Shown here: in pieces, positions 42,041-50,023 of the stretch
Layout of the letters: each line of letters starts with the position of its first letter
Numbering within the stretch: position 1 is the first letter of the stretch
NCBI RefSeq assembly: GCF_052065695.1
Contig: NZ_JBQHTM010000015.1
Span: 1-64,000, forward strand
Direction: 5' to 3'
DNA from: Intestinimonas sp052065695
GTDB taxonomy: Bacteria > Bacillota > Clostridia > Oscillospirales > Oscillospiraceae
DNA length: 64,000 nucleotides
Notes under the pieces: model-generated
Told to the model about the DNA's origin: nothing
Seen by the model: only the letters and a program-made list of their open reading frames with translations
Databases searched by the model: none
Translations under genes and position numbers: made by a program

Positions 42041-42781
42041 ATGCCCATCATCTACCTCTCCCCCTCCACCCAGGAAAACAACCTCTATGTGAGCGGCGGC
42101 TCCGAGGAGTACTGGATGAACCGTCTGGCCGACGCCATGGTGCCCTACCTGGACGCCTCCGGCATCCGCTACACCCGGAACACTCCCGACATGACCGCCT
42201 CTAGCTCTATCACCGCCTCCAACCGGGGCAATTACGACCTCCATCTGGCCCTCCACTCCAACGCCGCCCCGGAGGGGCGCTATGGAGAGGTGCGGGGCGT
42301 ACTGGTCTTTTACTACCCCGGCAGCGCCAAAGGCCGACGGGCCGCCGAGATCATGGCAGAAAACCTAAAGCGGATCTATCCCATCCCTTCTCTGGTCCGG
42401 GCCGAGGCCACCACCACCATCGGTGAGGTCCGCAGGGTCCGGGCCCCTTCCGTCTTTCTGGAGCTGGGCTACCACGACAACCCGGACGATGCCGCCTGGG
42501 TGAAAAACCAGTTGGACCTCATCGCCCAAAATCTGGTGGGCTCCCTGTGCCAGTACTTCGGCATCCCCTTCCTCACTCCGGTGCCGGAGCGCCGGGGTGT
42601 GGTGGACGTATCCTGGGGTTCCCTCAACATCCGCTCCCGGCCCGACCGCTCCGCCCCCATCCTGGCCCGGGCCTATGACGGCGCCCGTCTCACCATTATT
42701 AACCAGTGGCAGGGGTGGTATCTGGTCCGCTTCGGGGATGTGACCGGTTACGCCAGCGGGGACTATATCACCCTGGTTTGA
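42041..42781 (+). CDS. N-acetylmuramoyl-L-alanine amidase with SH3 domain
   Basis: The 246-residue protein has an amidase_3 catalytic domain (residues about 1-175). An early glutamate (SEEYWMNRLAD), His in LALHSNAA and Glu in FLELGYHDNP fit the zinc-ligand and catalytic set, although the usual first His before the early Glu is not obvious. A C-terminal bacterial SH3 domain follows (about 185-246, GSLNIRSRPDRSAPILAR). No signal peptide is visible, so it may act after lysis or in sporulation. AAAGGAGG precedes ATG 42041. Confidence 0.82.
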   Translation: MPIIYLSPSTQENNLYVSGGSEEYWMNRLADAMVPYLDASGIRYTRNTPDMTASSSITASNRGNYDLHLALHSNAAPEGRYGEVRGVLVFYYPGSAKGRRAAEIMAENLKRIYPIPSLVRAEATTTIGEVRRVRAPSVFLELGYHDNPDDAAWVKNQLDLIAQNLVGSLCQYFGIPFLTPVPERRGVVDVSWGSLNIRSRPDRSAPILARAYDGARLTIINQWQGWYLVRFGDVTGYASGDYITLV

Positions 42782-42852
42782 GGCCTTCTGTGGCGTTCAT
42801 AGAAAGTTCACAGAGCGTTCTAAATCTGTCCATCACTTCTGTGTGGGGTGTG

Positions 42853-42999
42853 GTATTCTAATACTCGTAAGGACCCAAACCATTCCAACCTCCTCCCTCT
42901 CTCTCTTTGCAACACCGCTGTGCTCCCCGGAGAGGCAGCCGCTTCTCCGGGGAGACAGACCAAAACTTCCGCCGACAGCCTGGCTGCCGGCGTTTTTTG
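42853..42999 (+). ncRNA. Candidate structured untranslated RNA
   Basis: This 264-base gap between the amidase and the ABC genes has a TATTCT box at about 42853, then a pyrimidine-rich stretch. Two stable hairpins follow: CTCCCCGGAGA/TCTCCGGGGAG at about 42919-42950 and a stem around CAGCC/GGCTG ending GCGTTTTTT at about 42970-42997. No gene fits in it. A short terminated RNA is possible; no family was recognised. Confidence 0.3.
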
Positions 43000-43009
43000 C
43001 ATCCAGATG

Positions 43010-43047
43010 AAACAGGACGCGGCAGAGTACTCTGCCGCGTCCTGTTT
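43010..43047 (-). terminator. Intrinsic terminator of the ABC importer operon
   Basis: A 38-base perfect palindrome (AAACAGGACGCGGCAGAGT and its complement) overlaps the btuD stop codon. Confidence 0.8.
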
Positions 43048-43825
43048 ATATATTCGATTTATGGCTGCCAGGGTGATAGAAGACACGCAGCCTACCCCCT
43101 CTGTCCCGAAGCACCTCGGCCTCCACCTCGTAGACCGCCCGGATCAGCTCTGGTGTGAGCACCTCCTCCGGCCTGCCGGAGGCCACCACCCGCCCCGCCT
43201 TGACGGCGTAGAGCCGGTCGCAGTACATGGCGGCGATGTTCAGGTCGTGGATGGCGGCGATCACCGTCCGGTCCAGCCCCTTCACGATGTCCATGAGCTG
43301 GAGCTGGTACTTGATGTCCAGATGGTTGGTGGGCTCGTCCAGGATGAGGCAGGGAGTGTCCTGGGCCAGGGCCCGGGCCAGGATGACCCGCTGCTGCTCA
43401 CCCCCGGAGAGGGTGGCGAAGGAGCGTTGGGCAAAGTCCGCCATGCCCACCGTCTCCAGGACCCGGGCCACCATCTCATGGTCCCGGGCGTTGTCCCGGT
43501 CCAGGGCCCGCTTGTGGGGCGCCCGCCCCATCATGACCACGTCCCGGACGGAGAAGTCAAAGTTATAATAGTTGTGCTGGGCCACCACGGCCACCTGCCG
43601 GGCAGATTGTTTATAGCTGTATTCGGGAAGGGCCCTGCCGTCCAGCCAGACGGCGCCTCCCGTAGGCTTCAGGACCCGGTAGATGCATTTGAGCAGGGTG
43701 CTCTTGCCGCTGCCGTTGGGGCCGATGACCCCCACCAGCTCCCCCCGCTCCGCCCGGAGGTCCACCCCCCGGAGGATCTGGCTACCCCCCAGGACGGTCT
43801 GGACGTCTGACGCACGGATCTCCAT
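43046..43825 (-). CDS. btuD: ABC transporter ATPase, vitamin B12/siderophore type
   Basis: The 259-residue ATPase has Walker A GPNGSGKST, signature LSGGEQQR, Walker B CLILDEPTNHLD and an H-loop in AAIHDLN. It belongs to the FecE/BtuD subfamily that powers periplasmic-binding-protein importers. Its ATG overlaps the permease stop by one base. Cobalamin as substrate is inferred from the riboswitch at the operon start. Confidence 0.92.
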   Translation of the reverse strand: MEIRASDVQTVLGGSQILRGVDLRAERGELVGVIGPNGSGKSTLLKCIYRVLKPTGGAVWLDGRALPEYSYKQSARQVAVVAQHNYYNFDFSVRDVVMMGRAPHKRALDRDNARDHEMVARVLETVGMADFAQRSFATLSGGEQQRVILARALAQDTPCLILDEPTNHLDIKYQLQLMDIVKGLDRTVIAAIHDLNIAAMYCDRLYAVKAGRVVASGRPEEVLTPELIRAVYEVEAEVLRDRGGRLRVFYHPGSHKSNI

Positions 43826-44892
43826 CAGTCACCACCTCCGAAGCCGTATTTTTTCCGGGCCATGAGGTAGACAAAGACGGGGGCCCCCACCAGGGCGGTG
43901 AGCACGCCGATGGGCAGCTCATTGCCGGGCAGGACGACCCGGCAGAGCACGTCGGCCCACACCAGGAAGATAGCCCCCAGGAGGGCGGAGATGGGGATGA
44001 GCTTTTTGTGGTCGGTGCCAAAGAGCATCCGCACCACATGGGGGATGAGCAGGCCCACAAAGCCGATGAGCCCCGCCTTGTAGACCGCGAAGCCCACCAT
44101 CACCGCCGCCACCGTCAGGTAGATGAGCCGCCACCGGTGGAGATCGGTGCCCAGGGTGATGGCGCAGTCGTCCCCCAGCAGCATCAGGTTGAGATTTCGG
44201 TACTGGGTCCAGAAGAAGAGGGTACTCAGCACCGCCACAGTGACGATGACGGCGTTGCTCCCCCAATCGGCGGCGGCCAGGGAGCCCATGGACCACTGGA
44301 CCACGGCGCTGGCGGCGTGGTCGTCGTTGAGGAGGAAGATGAAGAAGTTGGAGAAGCCGGAACACACGGCGCTGAGGGCAGTACCGGCCAGGAGGAGCTT
44401 GACGGCGTTGGACCTGCCTCCCAGGTTGGCCAGAGCCATCACCCCCAGGGAGACCAGCAGGGCCCCGGCACAGCCCAGCACCCCCATGGCGCTGCCTCCC
44501 AGGAGGCCTCCCAGTCCCAGCAGCATGGCCAGGGAGGCACCCAGATAGGCGCCGGAGGACACCCCCAGCACATAGGGGTCGGCCAGGGGATTTTTGACGA
44601 TGGCCTGCATGACGGCGCCGCAGACCGACAGAGCCATCCCCACCCCCACGGCCAGGACCAGCCGGGGCAGGCGGATGAGCCACACCACGTCCCGGACGCT
44701 GCCCCCGGCGGACGCTGTCCCGCCGGGGAGCATGGCCCTCAGCTCCTCCAGGATGACCTCATACACCTGCCCCAGGGGGATGGACACGGTACCGAAACTG
44801 ACGGCGGCCAGGAGGGAGAGCAGCAGCGCCCCCAGCAGGACCAGGCAGACCAGGAGGTAGGCCGGATCAGCCCCAAAACGGTTCCGTTCCAC
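43825..44892 (-). CDS. btuC: FecCD/BtuC-family permease
   Basis: The 355-residue membrane protein has about ten helices and characteristic segments (RLPRLVLAVGVGMALSVCGAVMQ, NPLADPYVLGVSSGA, LLIPHVVRMLFGTDH). It forms the membrane channel of the importer. It lies five bases downstream of the binding-protein gene. Confidence 0.93.
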   Translation of the reverse strand: MERNRFGADPAYLLVCLVLLGALLLSLLAAVSFGTVSIPLGQVYEVILEELRAMLPGGTASAGGSVRDVVWLIRLPRLVLAVGVGMALSVCGAVMQAIVKNPLADPYVLGVSSGAYLGASLAMLLGLGGLLGGSAMGVLGCAGALLVSLGVMALANLGGRSNAVKLLLAGTALSAVCSGFSNFFIFLLNDDHAASAVVQWSMGSLAAADWGSNAVIVTVAVLSTLFFWTQYRNLNLMLLGDDCAITLGTDLHRWRLIYLTVAAVMVGFAVYKAGLIGFVGLLIPHVVRMLFGTDHKKLIPISALLGAIFLVWADVLCRVVLPGNELPIGVLTALVGAPVFVYLMARKKYGFGGGD

Positions 44893-44897
44893 AGCGC

Positions 44898-45923
44898 TCA
44901 GAGATCCAGGCCGGGGTACATGCCCTGGGCCAGGGTCCGGATGCCGTCAATGGTACGGGGACCGCTGGCGTACATGTCGCCCAGCATGATGAGGTGGACC
45001 CGGCCGTTCTGCACCGCCGACAGGCTGGCCAGGGCGGGGTCGTCCTGGATGGCGGCGAGCTGCTCGGCCCGGACGGCGTCTGGGTCGTCCCCGGAATAGG
45101 CCATGTAGACCACAAAGATCACGTCGGGATCACAGGCCACCAGGTCCTCCTTGCCCAGGTCGCTGCCGTCGGGACGGGCCAGCTCGCCGCCCAGAGCCGT
45201 GACCATATCCCCGGCCAGGGAGTCGGCGCCGTAATTAGTGATCGTGCCGCTGGCCGTGGGCTCCACCACCGCCACCCGGACGGGGTCCTGGCCCTGGGCG
45301 GCAGCCAGAGTGGCCTCCACCTGGCCCTTCATCTCGTCCACCAGGGCCTGAGCCTTGTCCTCCACGTCAAAGATCTTTCCGATGTTCAGAATGTCGGTAT
45401 ATTCGTTCTCCAGGGTGCGGGTACCGCCGGGGACCGTGTTGGAGTTCATGTAGGTCCCCACCCCCTTCTCGTTCCATGCCCCCACGTCGCCCAGCTTCTT
45501 CTCCCCAAAATAGGAGCCCCAGGAGAAGATCATGTCCGGCTCCAAGAGGGTGACCGTCTCCTTGTCGGGGGCGAAGACGGTCTCGTCGTAGTGCATCCGG
45601 GCAAGGCCGTCCTTCCACTCGTCCTTGACCTCGTTGTCCAGACCGTAGGAGGCCAGCACGTGGTCCTCCAGCCCCAGGGCGATCATGGTTTCGATACAGC
45701 CCTGATACACGGCGATGACCTTCTCCGGCGCCTTTTCGTAGGTGTAGGTCACCGGCTCGCCGGTGTAGTTGTAGTTGGTGATGGTCACCGGGTAGTGGCC
45801 GCTCTGGGGCTGGGTCTCCGCGGGCGCCGGGGTGGTCGCCGCCGTCTTTCCGGCGGAACAGGCGGTCAGGGAGACCGTCAGGGCCAGGGCCGTCAGGGCG
45901 GCAAGAGTCTTTGTGTTTTTCAT
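44898..45923 (-). CDS. btuF: ABC transporter substrate-binding lipoprotein
   Basis: The 341-residue product has a lipoprotein signal with lipobox LTAC (Cys about residue 22) and a Thr/Pro-rich tether. A class III binding-protein fold follows (KAPEKVIAVYQGCIETMIALGL, LEPDMIFSWGSYFG, DPDVIFVVYMAYSG). The start is ATG 45923 eight bases after AAAGGAG; the longer upstream frame would enter the leader terminator. Cobalamin or a corrinoid is the probable ligand because of the riboswitch. Confidence 0.9.
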   Translation of the reverse strand: MKNTKTLAALTALALTVSLTACSAGKTAATTPAPAETQPQSGHYPVTITNYNYTGEPVTYTYEKAPEKVIAVYQGCIETMIALGLEDHVLASYGLDNEVKDEWKDGLARMHYDETVFAPDKETVTLLEPDMIFSWGSYFGEKKLGDVGAWNEKGVGTYMNSNTVPGGTRTLENEYTDILNIGKIFDVEDKAQALVDEMKGQVEATLAAAQGQDPVRVAVVEPTASGTITNYGADSLAGDMVTALGGELARPDGSDLGKEDLVACDPDVIFVVYMAYSGDDPDAVRAEQLAAIQDDPALASLSAVQNGRVHLIMLGDMYASGPRTIDGIRTLAQGMYPGLDL

Positions 45924-45959
45924 GGGGAGCGCTCCTTTCCTGCTTCCGTGTGCCTCCCG

Positions 45960-46250
45960 CCGAAAAACAACGGCCGCCTGCCCAACCGGGCAGACGGCAC
46001 CAAAACAGCACCCGGCAAAGGCCGTGCACCGTTTCAACAGACTGCTCTCAGCGGAAGACATCTCTGTTCTCATTCAACCAAGCAGGTTTCCTGGCTCACG
46101 GCTCGCCGCGGGCCGCGCCTTCTCACCGCGCCCTGCGCGGCAATGGCATCTGCGGCTCGCTCCCCGTTCACAGTGACCGGATCGCTCGGGACTCTCACCC
46201 GATTCCCTTTTACCCCAGCCGGAGCTGGGCACTTGCCGAATATGTAGTTG
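45960..46250 (-). promoter_or_regulatory. btu: Cobalamin riboswitch with terminator platform
   Basis: On the minus strand the aptamer (about 46250 to 46079) shows AAAAGGGAA, GGTGAGAGTCCC, CACTGTGAACGGG and the final AGCCAGGAAACCTGC of the B12 box family. A stem GCCGTCTGCCC/GGGCAGGCGGC followed by TTGTTTTT (about 46002-45962) is the likely expression platform. Coenzyme B12 should terminate transcription before btuF. Confidence 0.94.
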
Positions 46251-46262
46251 TGACAGTCCCCT

Positions 46263-46291
46263 ATTCTAGAGGATGCGCCCCCGGTTGTCAA
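46263..46291 (-). promoter_or_regulatory. Promoter of the cobalamin riboswitch operon
   Basis: On the minus strand TTGACA (46286-46291) and TAGAAT (46263-46268) have a 17-base spacer. Confidence 0.8.
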
Positions 46292-46358
46292 GCGCCATCC
46301 GAAGAAAGGCGGCTGACTTCCAGCCATTCCCGTACCCTGGGACGCAGGGCAAGAAAAA

Positions 46359-46391
46359 AGCGCATCGCAGGTGAAACACCTGCGATGCGCT
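46359..46391 (-). terminator. Intrinsic terminator downstream of the DUF1016 gene
   Basis: A perfect 15-bp stem AGCGCATCGCAGGTG/CACCTGCGATGCGCT with a three-base loop is followed by TTTTTTC on the minus strand. The 130 bases between it and the stop at 46525 hold no recognised feature. Confidence 0.85.
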
Positions 46392-46524
46392 GTACCAATG
46401 CGTGAGAATTACTATTTTCTCCTAAAGCCTTGTACCACAATAGATTGGGCTTTTATAGATATATTATGTCAGACTTGCTGGTACAATGATAGAGCCGTGG
46501 GATAAATTCTGACTTATAATGCTG

Positions 46525-47541
46525 TCATTCTTTCGCCCCTTTGATCCGCTTCTGGATATCCTCCACGGACGGCAGTTGGTGCTCCAATTCTTCCGGCAGA
46601 TTGCTGGTAATCTGATAGGCGCTGACACCGATGGGCTTGCTCATATCCTTCAGAGAATACTCTGCCACAAGGTCGTTTTTGCTCTTGCAGAGCAGCAAGC
46701 CGATTGAGGGATTATCCTGTTCTTTCTTCAGAATTCCATCTACCGCAGAGAGATAGAAGTTGAGCTGCCCAGCGTACTCCGGCTTGAACTCACCAGTCTT
46801 CAGTTCAATCACCACATAGCAGCGGAGATTCAGATTATAGAACAGCAAGTCAATGTAGAAATCATCTCCGCCCACATTGAGGTGGTACTGATTGCCGAGG
46901 AACGCAAAGCCGGTCCCCAGCTCCAGCAGTAGTTTCGTCACATCCTTGACCAGTGCCCGCTCAATGTCGCGCTCTACCATATCCTCTTTGAACGGAATGA
47001 AGTCGAAGATATACGGATCTTTCATTGTTTGCGTGGCGAGTTCGCTCTGCGGGGACGGAAGGCGGTTTTCGAAGTTAGACACTTTTTCTGCCAGCACCTG
47101 CCGTTGATATAGACCGCTCTCAATTTGATGAATCAGCACATTGCGGGACCACCCGTTCTCTGCGATTTTTCTCGCATACCAGAGGCGTTCTTCCATATCC
47201 GAGAGTTTGTCCAGCAGAGCAACATTGTGTCCCCACGGGATTTGTGCAACAGGCTGTTGCACAAATCCATCACCCGGATAAGCTGCCGCGAACTTTGCCA
47301 TATATTTTAGGTTTCTCACAGAGTAGCCAGTGGCATCCGGAAAAGAAATCTTGATGTCGGCGGCAAGGTTTTCTATGAACTTGCTCCCCCATGTCTTGTG
47401 CGCGTTGATGACTTCACCGATGGAGTGGTAGAGGAGCAGCAATTCCCGATTGACGCTGACTGTCGCACGGTATTGCGCTGTGCGGATCTCCTGCTTGATC
47501 GATTCGACGATATTCAGATATTCGTTGGAATTCATCAACAT
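46525..47541 (-). CDS. YhcG-type PDDEXK nuclease family protein (DUF1016)
   Basis: The 338-residue protein has the DUF1016 N-terminal domain (about 1-150: LLLLYHSIGEVI, GYSVRNLKYMAKFAAAYP, IPWGHNVALLDKL). The C-terminal PDDEXK nuclease domain has an intact active site in DDFYIDLLFYN and CYVVIELKTGEF. Such genes occur in accessory and defence regions, often near type I restriction systems. Its start overlaps the phosphatase gene by seven bases, so the two were probably co-transcribed before the neighbouring element inserted. Confidence 0.9.
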   Translation of the reverse strand: MLMNSNEYLNIVESIKQEIRTAQYRATVSVNRELLLLYHSIGEVINAHKTWGSKFIENLAADIKISFPDATGYSVRNLKYMAKFAAAYPGDGFVQQPVAQIPWGHNVALLDKLSDMEERLWYARKIAENGWSRNVLIHQIESGLYQRQVLAEKVSNFENRLPSPQSELATQTMKDPYIFDFIPFKEDMVERDIERALVKDVTKLLLELGTGFAFLGNQYHLNVGGDDFYIDLLFYNLNLRCYVVIELKTGEFKPEYAGQLNFYLSAVDGILKKEQDNPSIGLLLCKSKNDLVAEYSLKDMSKPIGVSAYQITSNLPEELEHQLPSVEDIQKRIKGAKE

Positions 47542-48002
47542 TGTGTTTTCGCCTCCGTCAATTTATGCAGCAACCCCTGACACCCTTCCAGCACATCCCG
47601 CCATGTGGCCTCGAAATCGCCGGTGTACCACGGGTCGGCCACATCGCCGGGGCGCTCGGTGTATTCCATCAAGAGGTGCATCTTGTCCTCGAAGTCCCCG
47701 CCACAGATGCGATGCATATTGCGGAGATTGGCCTGATCCATGCCGATCAGGAGGTCGTATTCCTCGTAATCATCGTTCTGGAGCTGCCGGGCGGTCTTGC
47801 CGGAGCAGTCGATCCCATGCTCCGTCAGCTTGCGCCGTGCCGGGGGATAGACCGGATTGCCGATCTCCTCGGTGCTGGTCGCCGCGGACTCAATGTGGAA
47901 CCAGGCTTCCAGCCCCGCCTTTTTCACCAGATCTTTCATCACGAATTCAGCCATTGGGCTGCGGCAGATATTGCCGTGGCAGATGAATAGTATTTTTATC
48001 AT
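47535..48002 (-). CDS. Low-molecular-weight protein tyrosine phosphatase, rebuilt at attL
   Basis: The 155-residue phosphatase has the P-loop CHGNICRS (C8-S15, fits CX5RS) and the general-acid loop DPWY near the C-terminus. The start is ATG 48002 ten bases after GGAG. Its first codons (up to ICHG) lie inside the mobile element or its core. The original 5' end, reading TRILFICHG, is now 15.3 kb away at 63.3 kb. The element therefore restores an intact reading frame but replaces the promoter. Confidence 0.9.
   Translation of the reverse strand: MIKILFICHGNICRSPMAEFVMKDLVKKAGLEAWFHIESAATSTEEIGNPVYPPARRKLTEHGIDCSGKTARQLQNDDYEEYDLLIGMDQANLRNMHRICGGDFEDKMHLLMEYTERPGDVADPWYTGDFEATWRDVLEGCQGLLHKLTEAKTQC
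47974..47984 (+). repeat. attL core of the mobile element
   Basis: CCGTGGCAGAT is repeated in the same orientation at 63296-63306. It falls within the P-loop codons (ICHG) of the phosphatase gene, and similarity extends on the promoter-proximal side. Confidence 0.75.
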
Positions 48003-48045
48003 CGTCTTATATCTCCATATAAGTCTTGTATTTCTTCTCAAATGC

Positions 48046-48162
48046 CCAATATTGCAGGGTTTTTCGGCATTTTCCTGTTTCTGTGTTTCCGGGGTATCTT
48101 CTCAAATCTTCCCGTATTTTCTCATGCTTTTTCCTGCAATATTGGTAAATTCGTTGGTAAAT
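48046..48162 (+). repeat. Left-end integrase arm repeats and inverted repeat
   Basis: TTGGTAAAT occurs at 48142-48150 and 48154-48162. The same tandem pair is found at the right end (63195-63214). A perfect 13-base inverted repeat, CCAATATTGCAGG (48046-48058) and its complement (48133-48145), encloses two copies of CTTCTCAAAT. These are likely Int/Xis arm sites or the 3' end structure of the int transcript. Confidence 0.6.
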
Positions 48163-48188
48163 AAATACTCCGTACCAACGGGGTTGTT

Positions 48189-49388
48189 TTAGGCTTCCGC
48201 CGCTCGAAGCAGCTCAGCCTGTGCGTCATCGAACTGCACATGGGTGTAAACATTCAGCGTCACGCTGATGTCCGAATGGCCCATGATATACTGCAATGTC
48301 TTTGGATTCATTCCGGATTTCGCCATATTGGAACAGAAGGTGTGTCTGCATACATGAGGGGTTACTTTGGGCATCTGAATGCGATAGATCTTGTTGTATT
48401 TCTCAACAATGTGCTGTAGGTATTTCTCCCAGTGCAGTGCGACCATCGGCCTGTCATTTTTGTCCAGAAACAGGAACCCAGCGTATCCATCCACCAACGG
48501 CTCGACTTTCGGTGCCGCACGATTGGCAAGAATACGGCGGAAACACGCTGCCACTTCCTCGCTCATCGGCACATATCGGATACCGCTTTCCGTCTTAGGG
48601 GCTTGAATCACATACTGCATCTGCGATGTCCTCTGCAACTGATGGTCAACCTTGATACGCTTCTGATCGAACTCAATATCGGAAATAGTCAACCCACAGA
48701 ACTCCGAGATTCGCAATCCCGTGTGAAAGAGAATGTAGATCGCATCGTAGTATCGGCAGAAATGCGTATCTTCCTTGATGAACTTAAGAAGTTCACGCTC
48801 CTGCTTTCGGGTAATTGCTTCTCTGGTGACGGAATCGTTGACAATCACCGATGCCAGCTCAAATCCAAAGGGATTCTTACGAATCAGGTCATCATCCACT
48901 GCCAGCTGAAAAGCCGGTCTCAGAACCCCTCTGATGGAGTGAATGGAGCTGTACCCTCTGCCGTCCACCTGCTGAAGCTTAATCAGCCATGCTTTTGCAT
49001 CGGACAGGCGAACCTTGTCAATGCGCAGCTTTCCAAACGCTTCTTTATTCAGGATATTGATCACGGTCTTATATCCTGCACGGGTGTTGTGGCTCACTCC
49101 GGTTTTCAAAGACACATACTTTTCTACCAGTTCAACTACCGTGTAATTGCCACCGTGGGTAACGATGTGGTCAAACAGATCTGCCTGAATCTGCTTTTCC
49201 TTTTCTCTCAGCGAAAGCTCTCGCTTCTTGCCCTTGGGTATCGGATCGTTCTTATCCAAACGCCAACTGTATACATTCTTTTCCTTGCCGTCCTCGTCAA
49301 TATATCGGTAACGATACCTCCCATCTGTACGCTGGTATTCGCCTTCACGCAAAATCCGGTTTCGATTGTCTCGTCTTTTTTCGCTCAT
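48189..49388 (-). CDS. int: Tyrosine recombinase, Tn916-type integrase
   Basis: The 399-residue integrase has an N-terminal arm-binding domain (GRYRYRYIDEDGKEKNVYSW) and a SAM-like core-binding domain. The catalytic domain has R (TGLRISEFCGL), HxxR (PHVCRHTFCS), H (MGHSDISVT) and the nucleophile Y (NVYTHV). The start is ATG 49388 behind AAAGGAG. It lies 200 bases inside attL and points towards it, the usual arrangement. Confidence 0.97.
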   Translation of the reverse strand: MSEKRRDNRNRILREGEYQRTDGRYRYRYIDEDGKEKNVYSWRLDKNDPIPKGKKRELSLREKEKQIQADLFDHIVTHGGNYTVVELVEKYVSLKTGVSHNTRAGYKTVINILNKEAFGKLRIDKVRLSDAKAWLIKLQQVDGRGYSSIHSIRGVLRPAFQLAVDDDLIRKNPFGFELASVIVNDSVTREAITRKQERELLKFIKEDTHFCRYYDAIYILFHTGLRISEFCGLTISDIEFDQKRIKVDHQLQRTSQMQYVIQAPKTESGIRYVPMSEEVAACFRRILANRAAPKVEPLVDGYAGFLFLDKNDRPMVALHWEKYLQHIVEKYNKIYRIQMPKVTPHVCRHTFCSNMAKSGMNPKTLQYIMGHSDISVTLNVYTHVQFDDAQAELLRAAEA

Positions 49389-49508
49389 GGAATCTCTCCT
49401 TTCAAGGAAGGAGAGCCAGACTTGCAATAACATCATATCACAAATTTGGCTCTCCGTATAGTTGTATCATTTGAAAACGGCAGTTCTGCCGCATTATTTT
49501 TTTACCAT

Positions 49509-49742
49509 TTACACAGCGGTAGCCTGATCCAGATACCGTTCAAACTTCTCACGTTTAATCAGCGCCCGGTTCCCGTTCATGACATAGAAATCTTCGTGAG
49601 GGTTCTGGTCAATCAGCATCCGCAGTTTTCCTTCTCCGATGTGATAATACCCTGCAGCTTCCTCAATGGTCAGCGTGTATCTGCGCCACACCGGAATATC
49701 AAAATAGTTCTTCTCACTTGCATTGCTCTTGCTATTTGCCAT
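49509..49742 (-). CDS. xis: Excisionase, Tn916 Xis-like
   Basis: The 77-residue winged-helix protein (VWRRYTLTIEEAAGYYHIGEGKLRMLI, then HEDFYVMNGNRALIKREKFERYLD) matches the small excisionases paired with Tn916-type integrases. The start is ATG 49742 with GGAGG nine bases away; an ATG two codons earlier is only three bases from it. It is upstream of int on the same strand. Confidence 0.93.
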   Translation of the reverse strand: MANSKSNASEKNYFDIPVWRRYTLTIEEAAGYYHIGEGKLRMLIDQNPHEDFYVMNGNRALIKREKFERYLDQATAV

Positions 49743-49823
49743 AGGCATTTACCTCCATATATCAATTCATTGTGCAGGGATAAGGAGTTCCAATCCCGTA
49801 TTTTTCGTATAAGCCGGGCAAGG

Positions 49824-49976
49824 GGAAACCGGAAACAGAAACCGGAAACCGCTCTCTAAAAATCAGATTTCTCCTTTTCGGCAGTTGTCTTTGCTATTTT
49901 GGCTTTTCTTCAATTTTTTGTTGCTTTCGTTTCCGGAGAAGGAATAGCCTTGCAAAATAGGGCTTTTTCCGGAAAC
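49824..49976. repeat. Cluster of GGAAACC/GGTTTCC repeats
   Basis: The 280-base gap between xis and the VirE-type gene contains a run built from GGAAACC units (49824-49850). Opposite-strand GTTTCCGG lies at 49929-49936 and TTTTTCCGGAAACC near 49964-49977. Another GTTTCCGG lies at 48084-48091 beside int. These may bind Xis/Int or a replication protein. Confidence 0.4.
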
Positions 49977-50023
49977 CAATACGGCAACGGAGTGGATATG
50001 AAACAGGAAACCATTCTCCTTTC

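Noticed and set aside
48003..48030. ATATAAGAC/GTCTTATAT near both ends as the att core
   Set aside because: The copies are in opposite orientation or imperfect, whereas CCGTGGCAGAT is an exact direct repeat that explains the split phosphatase.
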